NCBI RefSeq assembly: GCF_000711895.1
Contig: NZ_JONO01000005.1
Span: 1-64,000, forward strand
Direction of reading: 5' to 3'
Length of the DNA: 64,000 bases
DNA from: Photorhabdus australis DSM 17609
GTDB taxonomy: Bacteria > Pseudomonadota > Gammaproteobacteria > Enterobacterales > Enterobacteriaceae
The notes under the pieces: generated by a model
Told to the model about the DNA's origin: nothing
Databases searched by the model: none
What the model saw: only the letters and a program-made list of their open reading frames with translations
Shown here: piece after piece, positions 41,988 to 51,129 of the stretch
How positions within the stretch are numbered: position 1 is the stretch's first letter
Layout: the number at the start of each line of letters is the position of its first letter
Program-made: the position numbers and the translations under genes

Positions 41988-42854
41988 CTATTCTTCATTC
42001 TGTCCTACGGCATGACGATAAAGTGCATTTTTCTTTACTCCATGAATCTCTGCTGCCAATGCAGCCGCTTTTTTCAGCGGCAGTTCTTGCTGAAGAAGTT
42101 CCAGCGTTCTTAATGCCTCTGGAGGTAAAGCATCATCCGCAATTTTTTTATAACCTTCGACAATTAATACCATTTCACCACGACGGCGGGTTTCATCTTC
42201 TTTAATCCATGCCAGAAGCTCACCTGCCGGCATTCCCTGAATTGATTCCCAGGTTTTTGTCAGTTCCCGCGCCAAAACGACATAGCGTTCAGCCCCCCAC
42301 ACTTCAACCATATCTTCCAAACCCTCGATCAGACGATGAGTAGACTCATAAAAAATTAAAGTACGCGATTCTTGTTCCAAAGCCCGTAAAGTATCCTTAC
42401 GGCTTTTACTCTTAGCGGGTAAGAACCCTTCATAACAGAAACGATCAGATGGCAAACCAGCAGCAGACAATGCGGTTATAGCTGCGCAAGGACCTGGAAG
42501 AGGGACAACATGAATGCCTGCTTCACGACAACGGCGAACAACATGATAACCAGGGTCATTAATCAATGGAGTTCCCGCATCAGAAACTAATGCAATACTC
42601 TGCCCCTGCTGAAGTTTTGTAATTAATTGATCTGCTTTCTGCTGTTCATTATGATCATGAAGTGCGAACATGCGCGCATTAATGGCAAAATGTTGAAGCA
42701 ACAAGCCCGTATGTCGCGTATCTTCTGCCGCAATCAAATCGACATGCTCAAGAACTTCAAGCGCACGCTGAGTAATATCGCCCAGGTTTCCAATGGGGGT
42801 TGGTACAACATATAGCGTGGATGTCGTAACCACTGCTCGATTGGGTTGATTCAT
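41988..42854 (-). CDS. rsmI: 16S rRNA 2'-O-ribose C1402 methyltransferase
   Basis: A 288-residue tetrapyrrole-methylase-fold enzyme (E. coli RsmI 286). It methylates C1402 of 16S rRNA. Seen: [15 protein letters not shown] at the N-terminus, [13 protein letters not shown] and [17 protein letters not shown] in the SAM-binding core. It is divergent from lpoA, with the two open frames touching at 42846-42854. Confidence 0.96.
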   Translation of the reverse strand: MNQPNRAVVTTSTLYVVPTPIGNLGDITQRALEVLEHVDLIAAEDTRHTGLLLQHFAINARMFALHDHNEQQKADQLITKLQQGQSIALVSDAGTPLINDPGYHVVRRCREAGIHVVPLPGPCAAITALSAAGLPSDRFCYEGFLPAKSKSRKDTLRALEQESRTLIFYESTHRLIEGLEDMVEVWGAERYVVLARELTKTWESIQGMPAGELLAWIKEDETRRRGEMVLIVEGYKKIADDALPPEALRTLELLQQELPLKKAAALAAEIHGVKKNALYRHAVGQNEE

Positions 42855-42917
42855 TGTTTCATCCGAATGACCGATTTAAAATTGAGCATCTTTGAAAAAA
42901 ACATCGCTGGATACAGT

Positions 42918-44663
42918 ATGCTTTCCTCAATTTTTGTGCGTATCAAAACTGGTTTAGTCTGTTCAGCTATGCTGGCAGTTATGATCATCGCAGGGTGTAC
43001 CATGCCTGACCAACAAGGGCAACAACCTTCGCAAACTCTGGACAAAGTCAGTACAGAAATCGCCCATTATCAATCCATCATTGATGCTGCCAATGGCGAA
43101 CCTTCTCTTGATGTCATCCGTGCTTATATCGCTCAGGAACCACTTCTGAAAGATAATGCTGCTCATCAAAAAAATATTGATGATACCTGGCAGATACTCA
43201 CCCGCCTTTCTCCGCAAGATAGCCGTGGGTTAGTCATCAACGCTGATGAAAATGTTCTGCAAGGCTGGCTAGACTTACTCAGTACCTATCAGGATAACAA
43301 ACAGGACTCCGACAAACTACAGGCCGCTATCCGTGACTGGAAAATTCGTTATCCGCAAAATCCCGCGGCACAATCACTTCCAATCCAATTACAACAGGAA
43401 GCTATCCAATTACCAGGCACCAATGCCCGTATTGCACTGTTCCTACCATTAAGTGGTCACGCAAAAGTATTTGGTGAAGCAATCCGTCAAGGTTTTCTTG
43501 ATGCTCAAGCCGGTTTACCAAGCCCATCAATACCAACAGAGAATCCGGCAAGCTTATTGATAGTTAACAGCAATGACACTCCAGATGAAACGATGCCTAA
43601 TAATGCGACGTCAAATGTAACTACACCAACTGAATCAACTGTACCAACCGTTCAGCCAACACCTGCCATAGCAACTACACCGGTTAACACGCAACAAGTC
43701 AAAATCTACGACACTGCAAGTCAACCACTAGAAAATTTATTAATTCAAGCTGAACAAGACGGCGTGAATTTAGTTGTTGGGCCGTTACTTAAGCCCGACG
43801 TGGTTAAATTGGTTCAGCTTAATACCCCACTGAATATGCTGGTGCTGAACGAATTAGATAATGCCCCTCCTCAGCCCAATATCTGTTATTTCTCTTTATC
43901 GCCGGAAGATGAAGCAAAAAATGCCGCAGAGCATATTTGGCAGCAGCAAAAACGGAATCCTCTGATATTGGTTCCTCGTAGTAGCTTTGGTGACCGAATT
44001 GCCAAAGCATTTGCGGAGGAATGGCAAAAACAAGGAGGTCATACTGTTTTGCAACAAACCTTTGGCTCTTCTGCCGAACTGAAACAATCAATTAACAAAG
44101 GTATTGGTATTCGCCTGACCGGAACAGCCGTTGGCGTTAATGTAGCAAACAACCAACCGATGCCAACTACCCTTGGTAGCCTGGAAATTCCCCAGATAAA
44201 TACAGATGCAGTTTCCACCTCTAATGGTGCAGTAGATGCCGTTTATATTGTTTCTACTTTGGATGAACTGACTCTGATTAAACCAATGATTGATATGGCA
44301 ACCAGTTCCCGCAATAAGCCTGCTCTATATTCAAGCTCTCGAAGTAATCAAGCAGGTGCCGGTCCTGATTTCCGTCTGGAAATGGAAGGAATGCAATTTA
44401 GCGACATTCCATTAATAGCGGGAGCTAACCTGCCACTGATGCAGCAAGCAGCCGGTAAGTTTGCGAACGATTACTCGCTGATGCGCCTTTACGCTATGGG
44501 TATTGATGCCTGGTCACTAGCAAATCAGTTCAATCAGATTCAACTGCAAAGTGATTTCCATCTCAATGGTGCTTCCGGTATGCTATCTGTTCAGGAGAAT
44601 TGTACAATTTTGCGACAACTCCCATGGATGCAGTATCATCGTGGTCAAATCATTACCCTTTAA
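42918..44663 (+). CDS. lpoA: Penicillin-binding protein activator LpoA, short N-terminal domain
   Basis: A 581-residue outer-membrane lipoprotein (E. coli 678) that activates PBP1A from outside. The lipobox IIAGC follows a signal segment. The C-terminal periplasmic-binding-like domain is well conserved (SPEDEAKNAAEHIW, PRSSFGDRIAKAF, AGPDFRLEMEGMQFSDIPLI). The N-terminal helical TPR-like domain is much reduced: after a Gln/Pro-rich tail the sequence joins at AHYQSIIDAANGEPSLDVI, so about 75 residues of the E. coli domain have no counterpart. A Thr/Pro-rich linker (about residues 205-255) precedes the binding domain. The start at 42918 gives a normal signal peptide; the frame extends back to 42846. 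Confidence 0.93.
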   Translation: MLSSIFVRIKTGLVCSAMLAVMIIAGCTMPDQQGQQPSQTLDKVSTEIAHYQSIIDAANGEPSLDVIRAYIAQEPLLKDNAAHQKNIDDTWQILTRLSPQDSRGLVINADENVLQGWLDLLSTYQDNKQDSDKLQAAIRDWKIRYPQNPAAQSLPIQLQQEAIQLPGTNARIALFLPLSGHAKVFGEAIRQGFLDAQAGLPSPSIPTENPASLLIVNSNDTPDETMPNNATSNVTTPTESTVPTVQPTPAIATTPVNTQQVKIYDTASQPLENLLIQAEQDGVNLVVGPLLKPDVVKLVQLNTPLNMLVLNELDNAPPQPNICYFSLSPEDEAKNAAEHIWQQQKRNPLILVPRSSFGDRIAKAFAEEWQKQGGHTVLQQTFGSSAELKQSINKGIGIRLTGTAVGVNVANNQPMPTTLGSLEIPQINTDAVSTSNGAVDAVYIVSTLDELTLIKPMIDMATSSRNKPALYSSSRSNQAGAGPDFRLEMEGMQFSDIPLIAGANLPLMQQAAGKFANDYSLMRLYAMGIDAWSLANQFNQIQLQSDFHLNGASGMLSVQENCTILRQLPWMQYHRGQIITL

Positions 44664-44724
44664 TTTAATAGTTGATTGCCGCTGGTTACCAAGCGGCATT
44701 TAAATTCAAGCAATTCATTTCAAG

Positions 44725-45111
44725 ATGAAAATGAAAATAAAAAAGCCGACAAGTTATTTGCTGGGACGCAGCTATGAAACGCAGGCAAAGTTATTCTTAC
44801 AAAAACAAGGGCTATCTTTTATCGCCGCGAATGTCAAAGTGCATGGTGGTGAAATTGATCTGATCATGAAAGACAAGCAGACTTGGGTCTTTATTGAAGT
44901 CCGCTTTCGCAAACTAGAACAACATGGCGATGCACTGTCGACCATTACCCTTAGTAAGCGTAAAAAATTATTACACGCCGCCGCAGTGTGGCTGTGTCAA
45001 CGAGGCGAATGTTTTGAAACTACTTCTTGTCGCTTTGATATTTGTGCTATTACTGGTCAAAGATTTGAGTGGTTGCCAAATGCCTTCAATCAAAATGAGT
45101 TCACTCGTTAA
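44725..45111 (+). CDS. yraN: UPF0102 family endonuclease-like protein YraN
   Basis: A 128-residue protein of the YraN/UPF0102 family with a restriction-endonuclease-like fold. Motif GEIDLIMKD and later FIEVRFR give the Asp/Glu-x-Lys-like pattern. Function is not established. It lies between lpoA and diaA, as in E. coli. Confidence 0.93.
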   Translation: MKMKIKKPTSYLLGRSYETQAKLFLQKQGLSFIAANVKVHGGEIDLIMKDKQTWVFIEVRFRKLEQHGDALSTITLSKRKKLLHAAAVWLCQRGECFETTSCRFDICAITGQRFEWLPNAFNQNEFTR

Positions 45112-45135
45112 AATGATACTGAGTAGGTTATAAAC

Positions 45136-45726
45136 GTGCTGGATAGAATTAAAGTCTGTTTTACGGAAAGTATTCAAACTCAGATTGCAGCTGCGGAAGC
45201 ATTACCTGATGCTATCTCTCGTGCTGCAATGACGATGGTTGAGTCATTACTCAATGGTAATAAAATCCTTTGCTGTGGCAACGGTGGTTCAGCCGCAACG
45301 GCACAGCGGTTTGCAGCCAATATGATCAACCGGTTTGAGACTGAACGTCCAAGTCTTCCTGCATTATCCCTTAACGCAGATAATGTGGTGATAACTGCGA
45401 TTTTAAGCAGTAAACAGCATGATGAAATTTATGCTAAACAGGTTCGAGCATTAGGTCAGCAAGGCGATGTGTTATTAGCTATCTCCACTCATGGTAATAG
45501 CCGTGACGTTGTTAAAGCTGTCGAAGCTGCTGTAAACCGCGATATGACGATTGTCGCCCTAACTGGCTACGATGGCGGTGAACTTGCTGGCTTACTAGGG
45601 CCGCAGGATGTGGAAATTCGTATTCCATCGCATCGCAGCACCAGAATTCAGGAAGTTCATATGCTGACAGTTAACTGCCTATGTGACTTAATCGACAATA
45701 CTCTCTTTCCCCATCAGGATGACTAA
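45136..45726 (+). CDS. diaA: DnaA initiator-associating protein DiaA
   Basis: A 196-residue SIS-domain protein that binds DnaA as a tetramer and promotes timely replication initiation. It is close to GmhA-type isomerases; the segment [23 protein letters not shown] is characteristic. The context yraN-diaA-dolP identifies it as DiaA. The start is GTG at 45136. Its stop overlaps the upstream frame of dolP. Confidence 0.95.
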   Translation: MLDRIKVCFTESIQTQIAAAEALPDAISRAAMTMVESLLNGNKILCCGNGGSAATAQRFAANMINRFETERPSLPALSLNADNVVITAILSSKQHDEIYAKQVRALGQQGDVLLAISTHGNSRDVVKAVEAAVNRDMTIVALTGYDGGELAGLLGPQDVEIRIPSHRSTRIQEVHMLTVNCLCDLIDNTLFPHQDD

Positions 45727-45736
45727 GGAACCAATC

Positions 45737-46312
45737 ATGCGATTTTTCTCCCTCTTAACTATGGTTTGTGCCGCTGTAATGTTACAAGGATGTATTGGTG
45801 CTGCGGTAATAGGTTCCGCCGCCGTAGCAACCAAAACGGCAACTGATCCCCGCACTATCGGTCAGCAAGTCGATGATGGCACTCTGGAAGCACGTGTGAG
45901 TAATGCGCTTAACGAAGACAAACAACTCAAGGAACAAACTCGAATTATTACTACTGCCTATCAAGGGAAAGTTTTGCTGACAGGCCAAAGCCCAGATTCC
46001 AGCCTTTCAGACCGTGCTAAACAAATCGCATCACGTGTTAACGGAGCGCAGGTTATTTACAATGAAATTCGTCAGGGTAAACCTGTTGAATTGGGTACTG
46101 CATCTAAAGATACTTGGATCACCACCAAGGTACGTTCAAAAATTCTGGCGAGTGACTCGGTTAAATCTTCCAACATAAAAGTCGTTACAGAAAACAGCGA
46201 AGTCTTTTTACTGGGAATTCTGACTAAGCAAGAAGGCAACGCCGCAGCAAAAATTGCCAGCGAAACTGACGGAGTAAAACGGGTAACAACTGCATTCACT
46301 TATCTAAATTAA
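45737..46312 (+). CDS. dolP: Outer-membrane lipoprotein DolP (BON domains)
   Basis: A 191-residue lipoprotein with lipobox LQGC and two BON domains (about residues 45-115 and 120-190). It supports outer-membrane integrity and localises to division sites; in E. coli it modulates BamA/NlpD-linked amidase activation. The start at 45737 has AAGGA 6 bases upstream. It is 10 bases after diaA. Confidence 0.96.
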   Translation: MRFFSLLTMVCAAVMLQGCIGAAVIGSAAVATKTATDPRTIGQQVDDGTLEARVSNALNEDKQLKEQTRIITTAYQGKVLLTGQSPDSSLSDRAKQIASRVNGAQVIYNEIRQGKPVELGTASKDTWITTKVRSKILASDSVKSSNIKVVTENSEVFLLGILTKQEGNAAAKIASETDGVKRVTTAFTYLN

Positions 46313-46360
46313 GTATTACTGAAAGTGACAGCATAATAAGCTATCCCCAAACGTATTAAG

Positions 46361-46391
46361 CCGCGCCTGCCATTATGGCGCGGGTATTTTG
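46361..46391. terminator. Stem-loop between converging dolP and mtgA
   Basis: CCGCGCC (46361-46367) pairs with GGCGCGG (46377-46383), followed by GTATTTTG. It is nearly the same stem as at 32144. Confidence 0.65.
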
Positions 46392-46430
46392 CGCTTTTCC
46401 ATCGATATCTGCGTCAAACCTGGTGATCTT

Positions 46431-47168
46431 CTACTTCTTCCCTGAATTATTTTTCATTAACTCATTTTTCTTAAGATAGCTCACTCCCCCTAACAACCGC
46501 ATTTGCCGTAAAATCCATTGTTGACGCTGTAAAACATAAGCCGAAGGTGCACTAACTTTATAACGATGTGGGTTAGGTAATACTGCTGCAAGTAAGGCCG
46601 CTTCTGACATTGTCAACTTACTAGCCGATTTATGGAAATAATGTATGGATGCTTCTTCAACACCAAAAATACCATCACCAAATTCTGCAATATTAAGATA
46701 AACCGTGAGAATCCTACTTTTTGTCCATCCCAACTCAATGGCAAAAGTCATCACTGCTTCCAATCCTTTCCTCAGCCAGCTACGCCCATCCCATAAAAAT
46801 AAATTTTTAGCTGTTTGCTGAGAAATCGTTGAAGCCCCTCGAAGTCTTCCAAGGTCATTTTTATTATGCTCAAGTGCCTTTTCGATAGCATCCAAGTCAA
46901 ATCCCCAATGCTGAGGAAATTTTTGATCTTCCGCAGCAATAACAGCTAATGCGATATTTGGCGAGATTTGCTCTTGCTCTATCCAGACAGAACGAGAAAC
47001 ATAAGAAAGATTAACTGATAACCAAGCACTAACCTGACGTTCAACCATAACCATAGAAAATGGCACTGGCAAAAATGAAAACGCCCCAACAGAAACTATC
47101 CATAAGATAATGACTGAAATTACGATTTTTTTAAACCAGCGCCATAAAAATTGAAAAGAGTTTCTCAC
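46431..47168 (-). CDS. mtgA: Monofunctional biosynthetic peptidoglycan transglycosylase
   Basis: A 245-residue family 51 glycosyltransferase (E. coli MtgA 242) that polymerises lipid II glycan without a transpeptidase domain. An N-terminal membrane anchor (about residues 12-34) is followed by [12 protein letters not shown] (catalytic Glu) and [14 protein letters not shown], the core donor/acceptor motifs. It starts 5 bases after the elbB stop, so the two form an operon. Confidence 0.96.
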   Translation of the reverse strand: MRNSFQFLWRWFKKIVISVIILWIVSVGAFSFLPVPFSMVMVERQVSAWLSVNLSYVSRSVWIEQEQISPNIALAVIAAEDQKFPQHWGFDLDAIEKALEHNKNDLGRLRGASTISQQTAKNLFLWDGRSWLRKGLEAVMTFAIELGWTKSRILTVYLNIAEFGDGIFGVEEASIHYFHKSASKLTMSEAALLAAVLPNPHRYKVSAPSAYVLQRQQWILRQMRLLGGVSYLKKNELMKNNSGKK

Positions 47169-47172
47169 CCGG

Positions 47173-47826
47173 TTACTCAGTCATTTCCAATACTTTTCTG
47201 ACAAGTTTATTAATTCCTGCCTCTGCTTGAGAGATAGATTCAGCAAGCATATAGGCTGGAGTTGTAACAATTTTATTTTCTAAATCAACAACAATCTCAT
47301 CTACTTTACAAGCTACGTGTATTCCTCCCATTTTCTCTATTTGGGCAACAGTATTGGGATCATGACCAATAGTTAATTTCACCGGTTTATTAAGTAGCTT
47401 TGGCAACATAACAGGAGCAATACACATAAACCCCATTGGTTTATGTTGCTTATGCATAGCCCTCACTAAACTTAACAAATCCTTATTTATTTCGCAGTCA
47501 ACTTCTTTAACCGCAAAGTCACATAAATTCTTTACAACACCAAATCCCCCAGGAATGATCAGGGCATCAAATTCATCTGCATTTGCCTGTGACAAAGGCT
47601 TAATTTTTCCTCTTGAAATACGTGCAGATTCCTGTAAGACATTACGTTTTTCACCAACTTCTTCGCCGCCAATATGATTAATAACATGAAGTTGTGGCTG
47701 ATCAGGTGACAAAAAACTCGTCTTAACACCTAAACGGTCTAAAGAAAGCATAGTTAATACTGACTCATGAATTTCACTGCCATCAAATACACCACATCCA
47801 CTTAAGACAACCGCAACTGATTTCAT
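47173..47826 (-). CDS. elbB: Glyoxalase III-like DJ-1/PfpI superfamily protein ElbB
   Basis: A 217-residue protein, the same length as E. coli ElbB. Motifs: [30 protein letters not shown] and GFMCIAPVM with the nucleophile-elbow Cys. It shows weak glyoxalase activity in E. coli; the physiological role is unclear. The start at 47826 has GAGAGG immediately upstream. It is the next gene on the far side of the arcZ locus from arcB, as in E. coli. Confidence 0.95.
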   Translation of the reverse strand: MKSVAVVLSGCGVFDGSEIHESVLTMLSLDRLGVKTSFLSPDQPQLHVINHIGGEEVGEKRNVLQESARISRGKIKPLSQANADEFDALIIPGGFGVVKNLCDFAVKEVDCEINKDLLSLVRAMHKQHKPMGFMCIAPVMLPKLLNKPVKLTIGHDPNTVAQIEKMGGIHVACKVDEIVVDLENKIVTTPAYMLAESISQAEAGINKLVRKVLEMTE

Positions 47827-47938
47827 ACCTCTCTCCATTTGTAGTAGATTATTGCTTAACCCTTTAGGGGGTCAAACACCAATCTTCATCACAGATTTTA
47901 ATGAATCTTGTAACAAAAAATCTTATCTTTGCTATGTT

Positions 47939-48060
47939 GGTACTTGTATGATGTACGGAGAATTCCTCATTTACTCGCCCCAACAAATATGTATCAGATA
48001 GGCGGGTAAAAAGTTTTCCCTGGTATTCGCGCACCCCAACCTCGGTTGGGGTTATTTTTT
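47939..48060 (+). ncRNA. arcZ: ArcZ small regulatory RNA
   Basis: About 121 nt, on the + strand between elbB and arcB, the same place and orientation as E. coli ArcZ. The conserved seed TTTTCCCTGGTATTCGCGCA (48014-48033) and the terminator ACCCCAACC/GGTTGGGG (48032-48051) followed by TTATTTTTTTT are clear. A -10-like TATGTT lies at 47933-47938. ArcZ is an Hfq-dependent RNA processed to a short 3' form. In Photorhabdus and Xenorhabdus it is known to repress hexA and so to control natural-product genes. Confidence 0.9.
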
Positions 48061-50397
48061 TTCAGCGTCCGCCAACCATTCCCGTAAAATTTCTATATCG
48101 TTTTTCCATTCTTGCTTTAACTCATCAACCCATTCCTGAACATTGTCCCACCATGCAGGTAAATCAGGTGATTGAATCTGCTGAGCCAATTGCTGTAAAT
48201 GACGTAATCCGACCGAACCAGCGGCACCTTTTATCTTATGGGCCTCCTCTGTAATACCTTTCTGGTCTTTAGCCGTCATATTCGAGTCCAAAACAGATAG
48301 GTACCCCGGCATCATCTTCTCAAATACAGATAAACTGTTGCGAATCAATTGAGGACCAACGAGCTCGATGTATTGATTAAGCATTTCTATATCAAGTAAA
48401 TTTTCATCTTTTTTCATCAATCCCGGATCATCTCCTTTTGATTGCATATAACACACAGACTGTTCTCCCCAGAATTGTTCAATAATGGCAGTCAACGCAT
48501 TAACAGAAAGCGGTTTACTCAGCACACCGTTCATACCCGCATCCAAATATTCTTTTTTATCTTTTAAGACATTAGCAGTCAGCGCAATCAGTGGGGGCAG
48601 CTCCTGTTCGGCATATCGTTTACGCAATTCACGAGCGATATCTAATCCACTCATATCAGGTAACTGAATATCAAGTAATACCAGATCAAATTCTCCTGGC
48701 TGGAACACTTCAAGAGCATCCTTACCATTCATTACGACCTCTACGCTGTTACCCAGCTTTTCCAATACTGAGCGGGCAACAATGACATTCAGCTCAATAT
48801 CTTCTACCAACAAGATATGTAAAGCAGGCAGTGGGTAATCTTCTGTCTCTTCCTCACAGGAAAGACTCTCTTCCAGAGCAGGAGCGATGATAGACAGTGT
48901 AAATCGAGAACCTTGTCCCGGTTCACTTTTCACCACAATATCTCCTCCCATATTTTGGGCTAAGCGTTTGGATACAGCCAATCCAATACCCGTTCCTGTT
49001 GCTGGGCAACCACCATTACTGTCTTTCACTTGATAGTACATCGCAAAGATCTTCTCCTGCTCATCAAACGGAATACCAATCCCTGTGTCAGTGACTTCAA
49101 AAAGCAGGCGCTCTCCTTCTTCATACCAGATTCGAACATGAATCTCACCTTCCTGGGTGAATTTCACCGCATTACCAATCAGGTTCCATAAAATTTGACG
49201 TAAACGAGTGCCATCTGTAAGAATTTTAGTGGGTAATGACAATGCCGGTTCCATAACAAATTTAATCCCCTTTGGCTGTACCAAAAGCCCAGAAAGGTTT
49301 TCCAAATCAGACATAAAACCGGTAAAGTCAATTGGCTGATTATCAATCTGTACTTTGCGCCGCTCAATTTTGTCCATTTCTATAATGTCATTAAAAATAT
49401 TACCCAGCGTGATAGCACTAACATGAATCGTTTTCAGATAATTATTTTGCTCCGTAGTCAACTCAGTATCGAGCAAGATGCGACTCAAACCAACAATGCC
49501 ATTTAAAGGTGTACGAAGCTCATGGCTAATCGTAGAGATAAACGTCGTCTTATCCCTACTGGCATTCTCTAAAGCGTCTTGATAGCGCTTACGTTCCGTT
49601 ATATCGCGACCAAACCCCATAAGCCCATGTCTTTTTCCTACTCGATCATAAAAAGGGACTTTCCGCAGTTCAAAACAGGCTTTTCGTCCATCGTGATAAA
49701 CCAGCCATTGTTCATAAGTCAGTGCAACATTATGACGGAAGACTTTCTCGTCTGTTTCCATCACCTTGCGAGCAACTTCTTTGTCATAAACATCATGGGG
49801 TGTCAGACCAATAAGTTGTTTTTGACTCTTACCCGTCAGCAATTCCATAGCTCGGTTACAACCAGAGAATTCATTATTTTCATTACGGTAATAGACCAAG
49901 TCAGGAGAAGCATCGAGAAAAGATTTCAGTAATATAGATTGCTGTTCCAGTTCAATTTGAGTCTGCTCACGGTGTTTCACTTCTTCCTGTAATTTATCCA
50001 ACAATATCAGGTGAGCCTGTTCCGCTTTTTCTCTTTCTGAAATTTCCTGATTAAGCTTAATAATATTATCTTTTAATTGCTGATTCAGTTCTCGATCACG
50101 CTGGCGCATCACTTCCAATTTTTCAACTAATCTGGATAAACGCTGTCGAGATTCTTCAAGCTGCTCAACAACAACTGAAAGGAAATAGACAGCCCAGGGA
50201 GTAATCAACAGACCAAAAAATATTGAGCGAACTAAATCAATACTTTGTACTCCCCCCTGAAGCAAGAAAGTCACTACCATTTGTACGCCCATGGCAAGAA
50301 CCACCAACGCAGATGCAAGCAGTAATGAGAAGCGCACTAACCCCAATTTCATCATTAAATCAACATAATATTGGGCCAGACCCCTGAGCAACTTCAT
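48052..50397 (-). CDS. arcB: Aerobic respiration control sensor kinase ArcB
   Basis: A 781-residue tripartite hybrid kinase (E. coli 778). Two N-terminal membrane helices (about residues 23-45 and 58-77), a coiled coil/PAS region (about 80-270), then HisKA with His292 (SHELRTPLNG), HATPase N and G boxes (about 400-500), a receiver with Asp576 (LLDIQLPD) and an HPt domain with His720 (EEAHKIKGAAG). It senses the quinone pool and phosphorylates ArcA under low oxygen. Its 3' end overlaps the tail of ArcZ on the other strand. Confidence 0.97.
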   Translation of the reverse strand: MKLLRGLAQYYVDLMMKLGLVRFSLLLASALVVLAMGVQMVVTFLLQGGVQSIDLVRSIFFGLLITPWAVYFLSVVVEQLEESRQRLSRLVEKLEVMRQRDRELNQQLKDNIIKLNQEISEREKAEQAHLILLDKLQEEVKHREQTQIELEQQSILLKSFLDASPDLVYYRNENNEFSGCNRAMELLTGKSQKQLIGLTPHDVYDKEVARKVMETDEKVFRHNVALTYEQWLVYHDGRKACFELRKVPFYDRVGKRHGLMGFGRDITERKRYQDALENASRDKTTFISTISHELRTPLNGIVGLSRILLDTELTTEQNNYLKTIHVSAITLGNIFNDIIEMDKIERRKVQIDNQPIDFTGFMSDLENLSGLLVQPKGIKFVMEPALSLPTKILTDGTRLRQILWNLIGNAVKFTQEGEIHVRIWYEEGERLLFEVTDTGIGIPFDEQEKIFAMYYQVKDSNGGCPATGTGIGLAVSKRLAQNMGGDIVVKSEPGQGSRFTLSIIAPALEESLSCEEETEDYPLPALHILLVEDIELNVIVARSVLEKLGNSVEVVMNGKDALEVFQPGEFDLVLLDIQLPDMSGLDIARELRKRYAEQELPPLIALTANVLKDKKEYLDAGMNGVLSKPLSVNALTAIIEQFWGEQSVCYMQSKGDDPGLMKKDENLLDIEMLNQYIELVGPQLIRNSLSVFEKMMPGYLSVLDSNMTAKDQKGITEEAHKIKGAAGSVGLRHLQQLAQQIQSPDLPAWWDNVQEWVDELKQEWKNDIEILREWLADAEKK

Positions 50398-51129
50398 AAA
50401 GACTCCCGTTCATATGACCAGTCCGAATCATACCGTAAAAAACCAGCTACTTTGTTGAAGGAATACAGAAATTGTTGACCTGATAAAACAATAGTATTAT
50501 GTAATAGTTTAGGTTATGACTTCCCAAACATTATTCTGGCTTTTCATCTTTGCCGGCCTTTTTGCACAATCTAAATATGAATAAATAATCACAATAGTCA
50601 CCAAAACAAGCATAAAATCCTTTTTTGCCATGTTAATAACGCCAAAAGGATAATACTTTATTCTTATAAATAAATAAAAATATATATCTATGCCATATAG
50701 TTTATATTTGTCAGACTATAAATCTGGAAAATAAATACTTAACAGTATATATAAAACAGATATTACACTAATATTAGTGAGATAGCTCACATTAAAATTC
50801 CAACATGATCTATGTCACACAACACCAATATTATTTTTTTTACTTAAAAATCATTAAATTAAACAGAATTTTTACTCGTTCCTATCTTATCCCGGCAATA
50901 TTTGACCTGATTTACATTTCTCGTTAATTTGGAAAGCCACTGAAAATCGTCAGTCAGATCCACATCTGAACCATAATTATGCAGTGAGATAATAATTGTT
51001 TATATCACCTGTTTCTAACAGACAAGTGATGGTTGATTAAGGACGCAATTCAGACGCCCGTAAAGATATTAATCTCACAAATTTTTGTGAGTCTCTGTGA
51101 GAGTCGGACAGAACCTGGGGAGGTTCACT
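50398..51129. promoter_or_regulatory. Long AT-rich regulatory region upstream of gltB with CRP-like sites
   Basis: About 730 bases with no gene, between divergent arcB and gltB. A strong CRP-like site, AGTGA-six bases-TCACA, lies at 50776-50791 and a second, CATGA-six bases-TCACA, at 50804-50819, 28 bases apart centre to centre. The surrounding AT-rich DNA would suit IHF or Lrp binding, as known for E. coli gltBDF, but no specific site is claimed. Confidence 0.5.

Noticed and set aside
47826-47938. Possible leader peptide between elbB and arcB
   Set aside because: No start with a ribosome binding site; the region is explained by the elbB and arcZ promoters.
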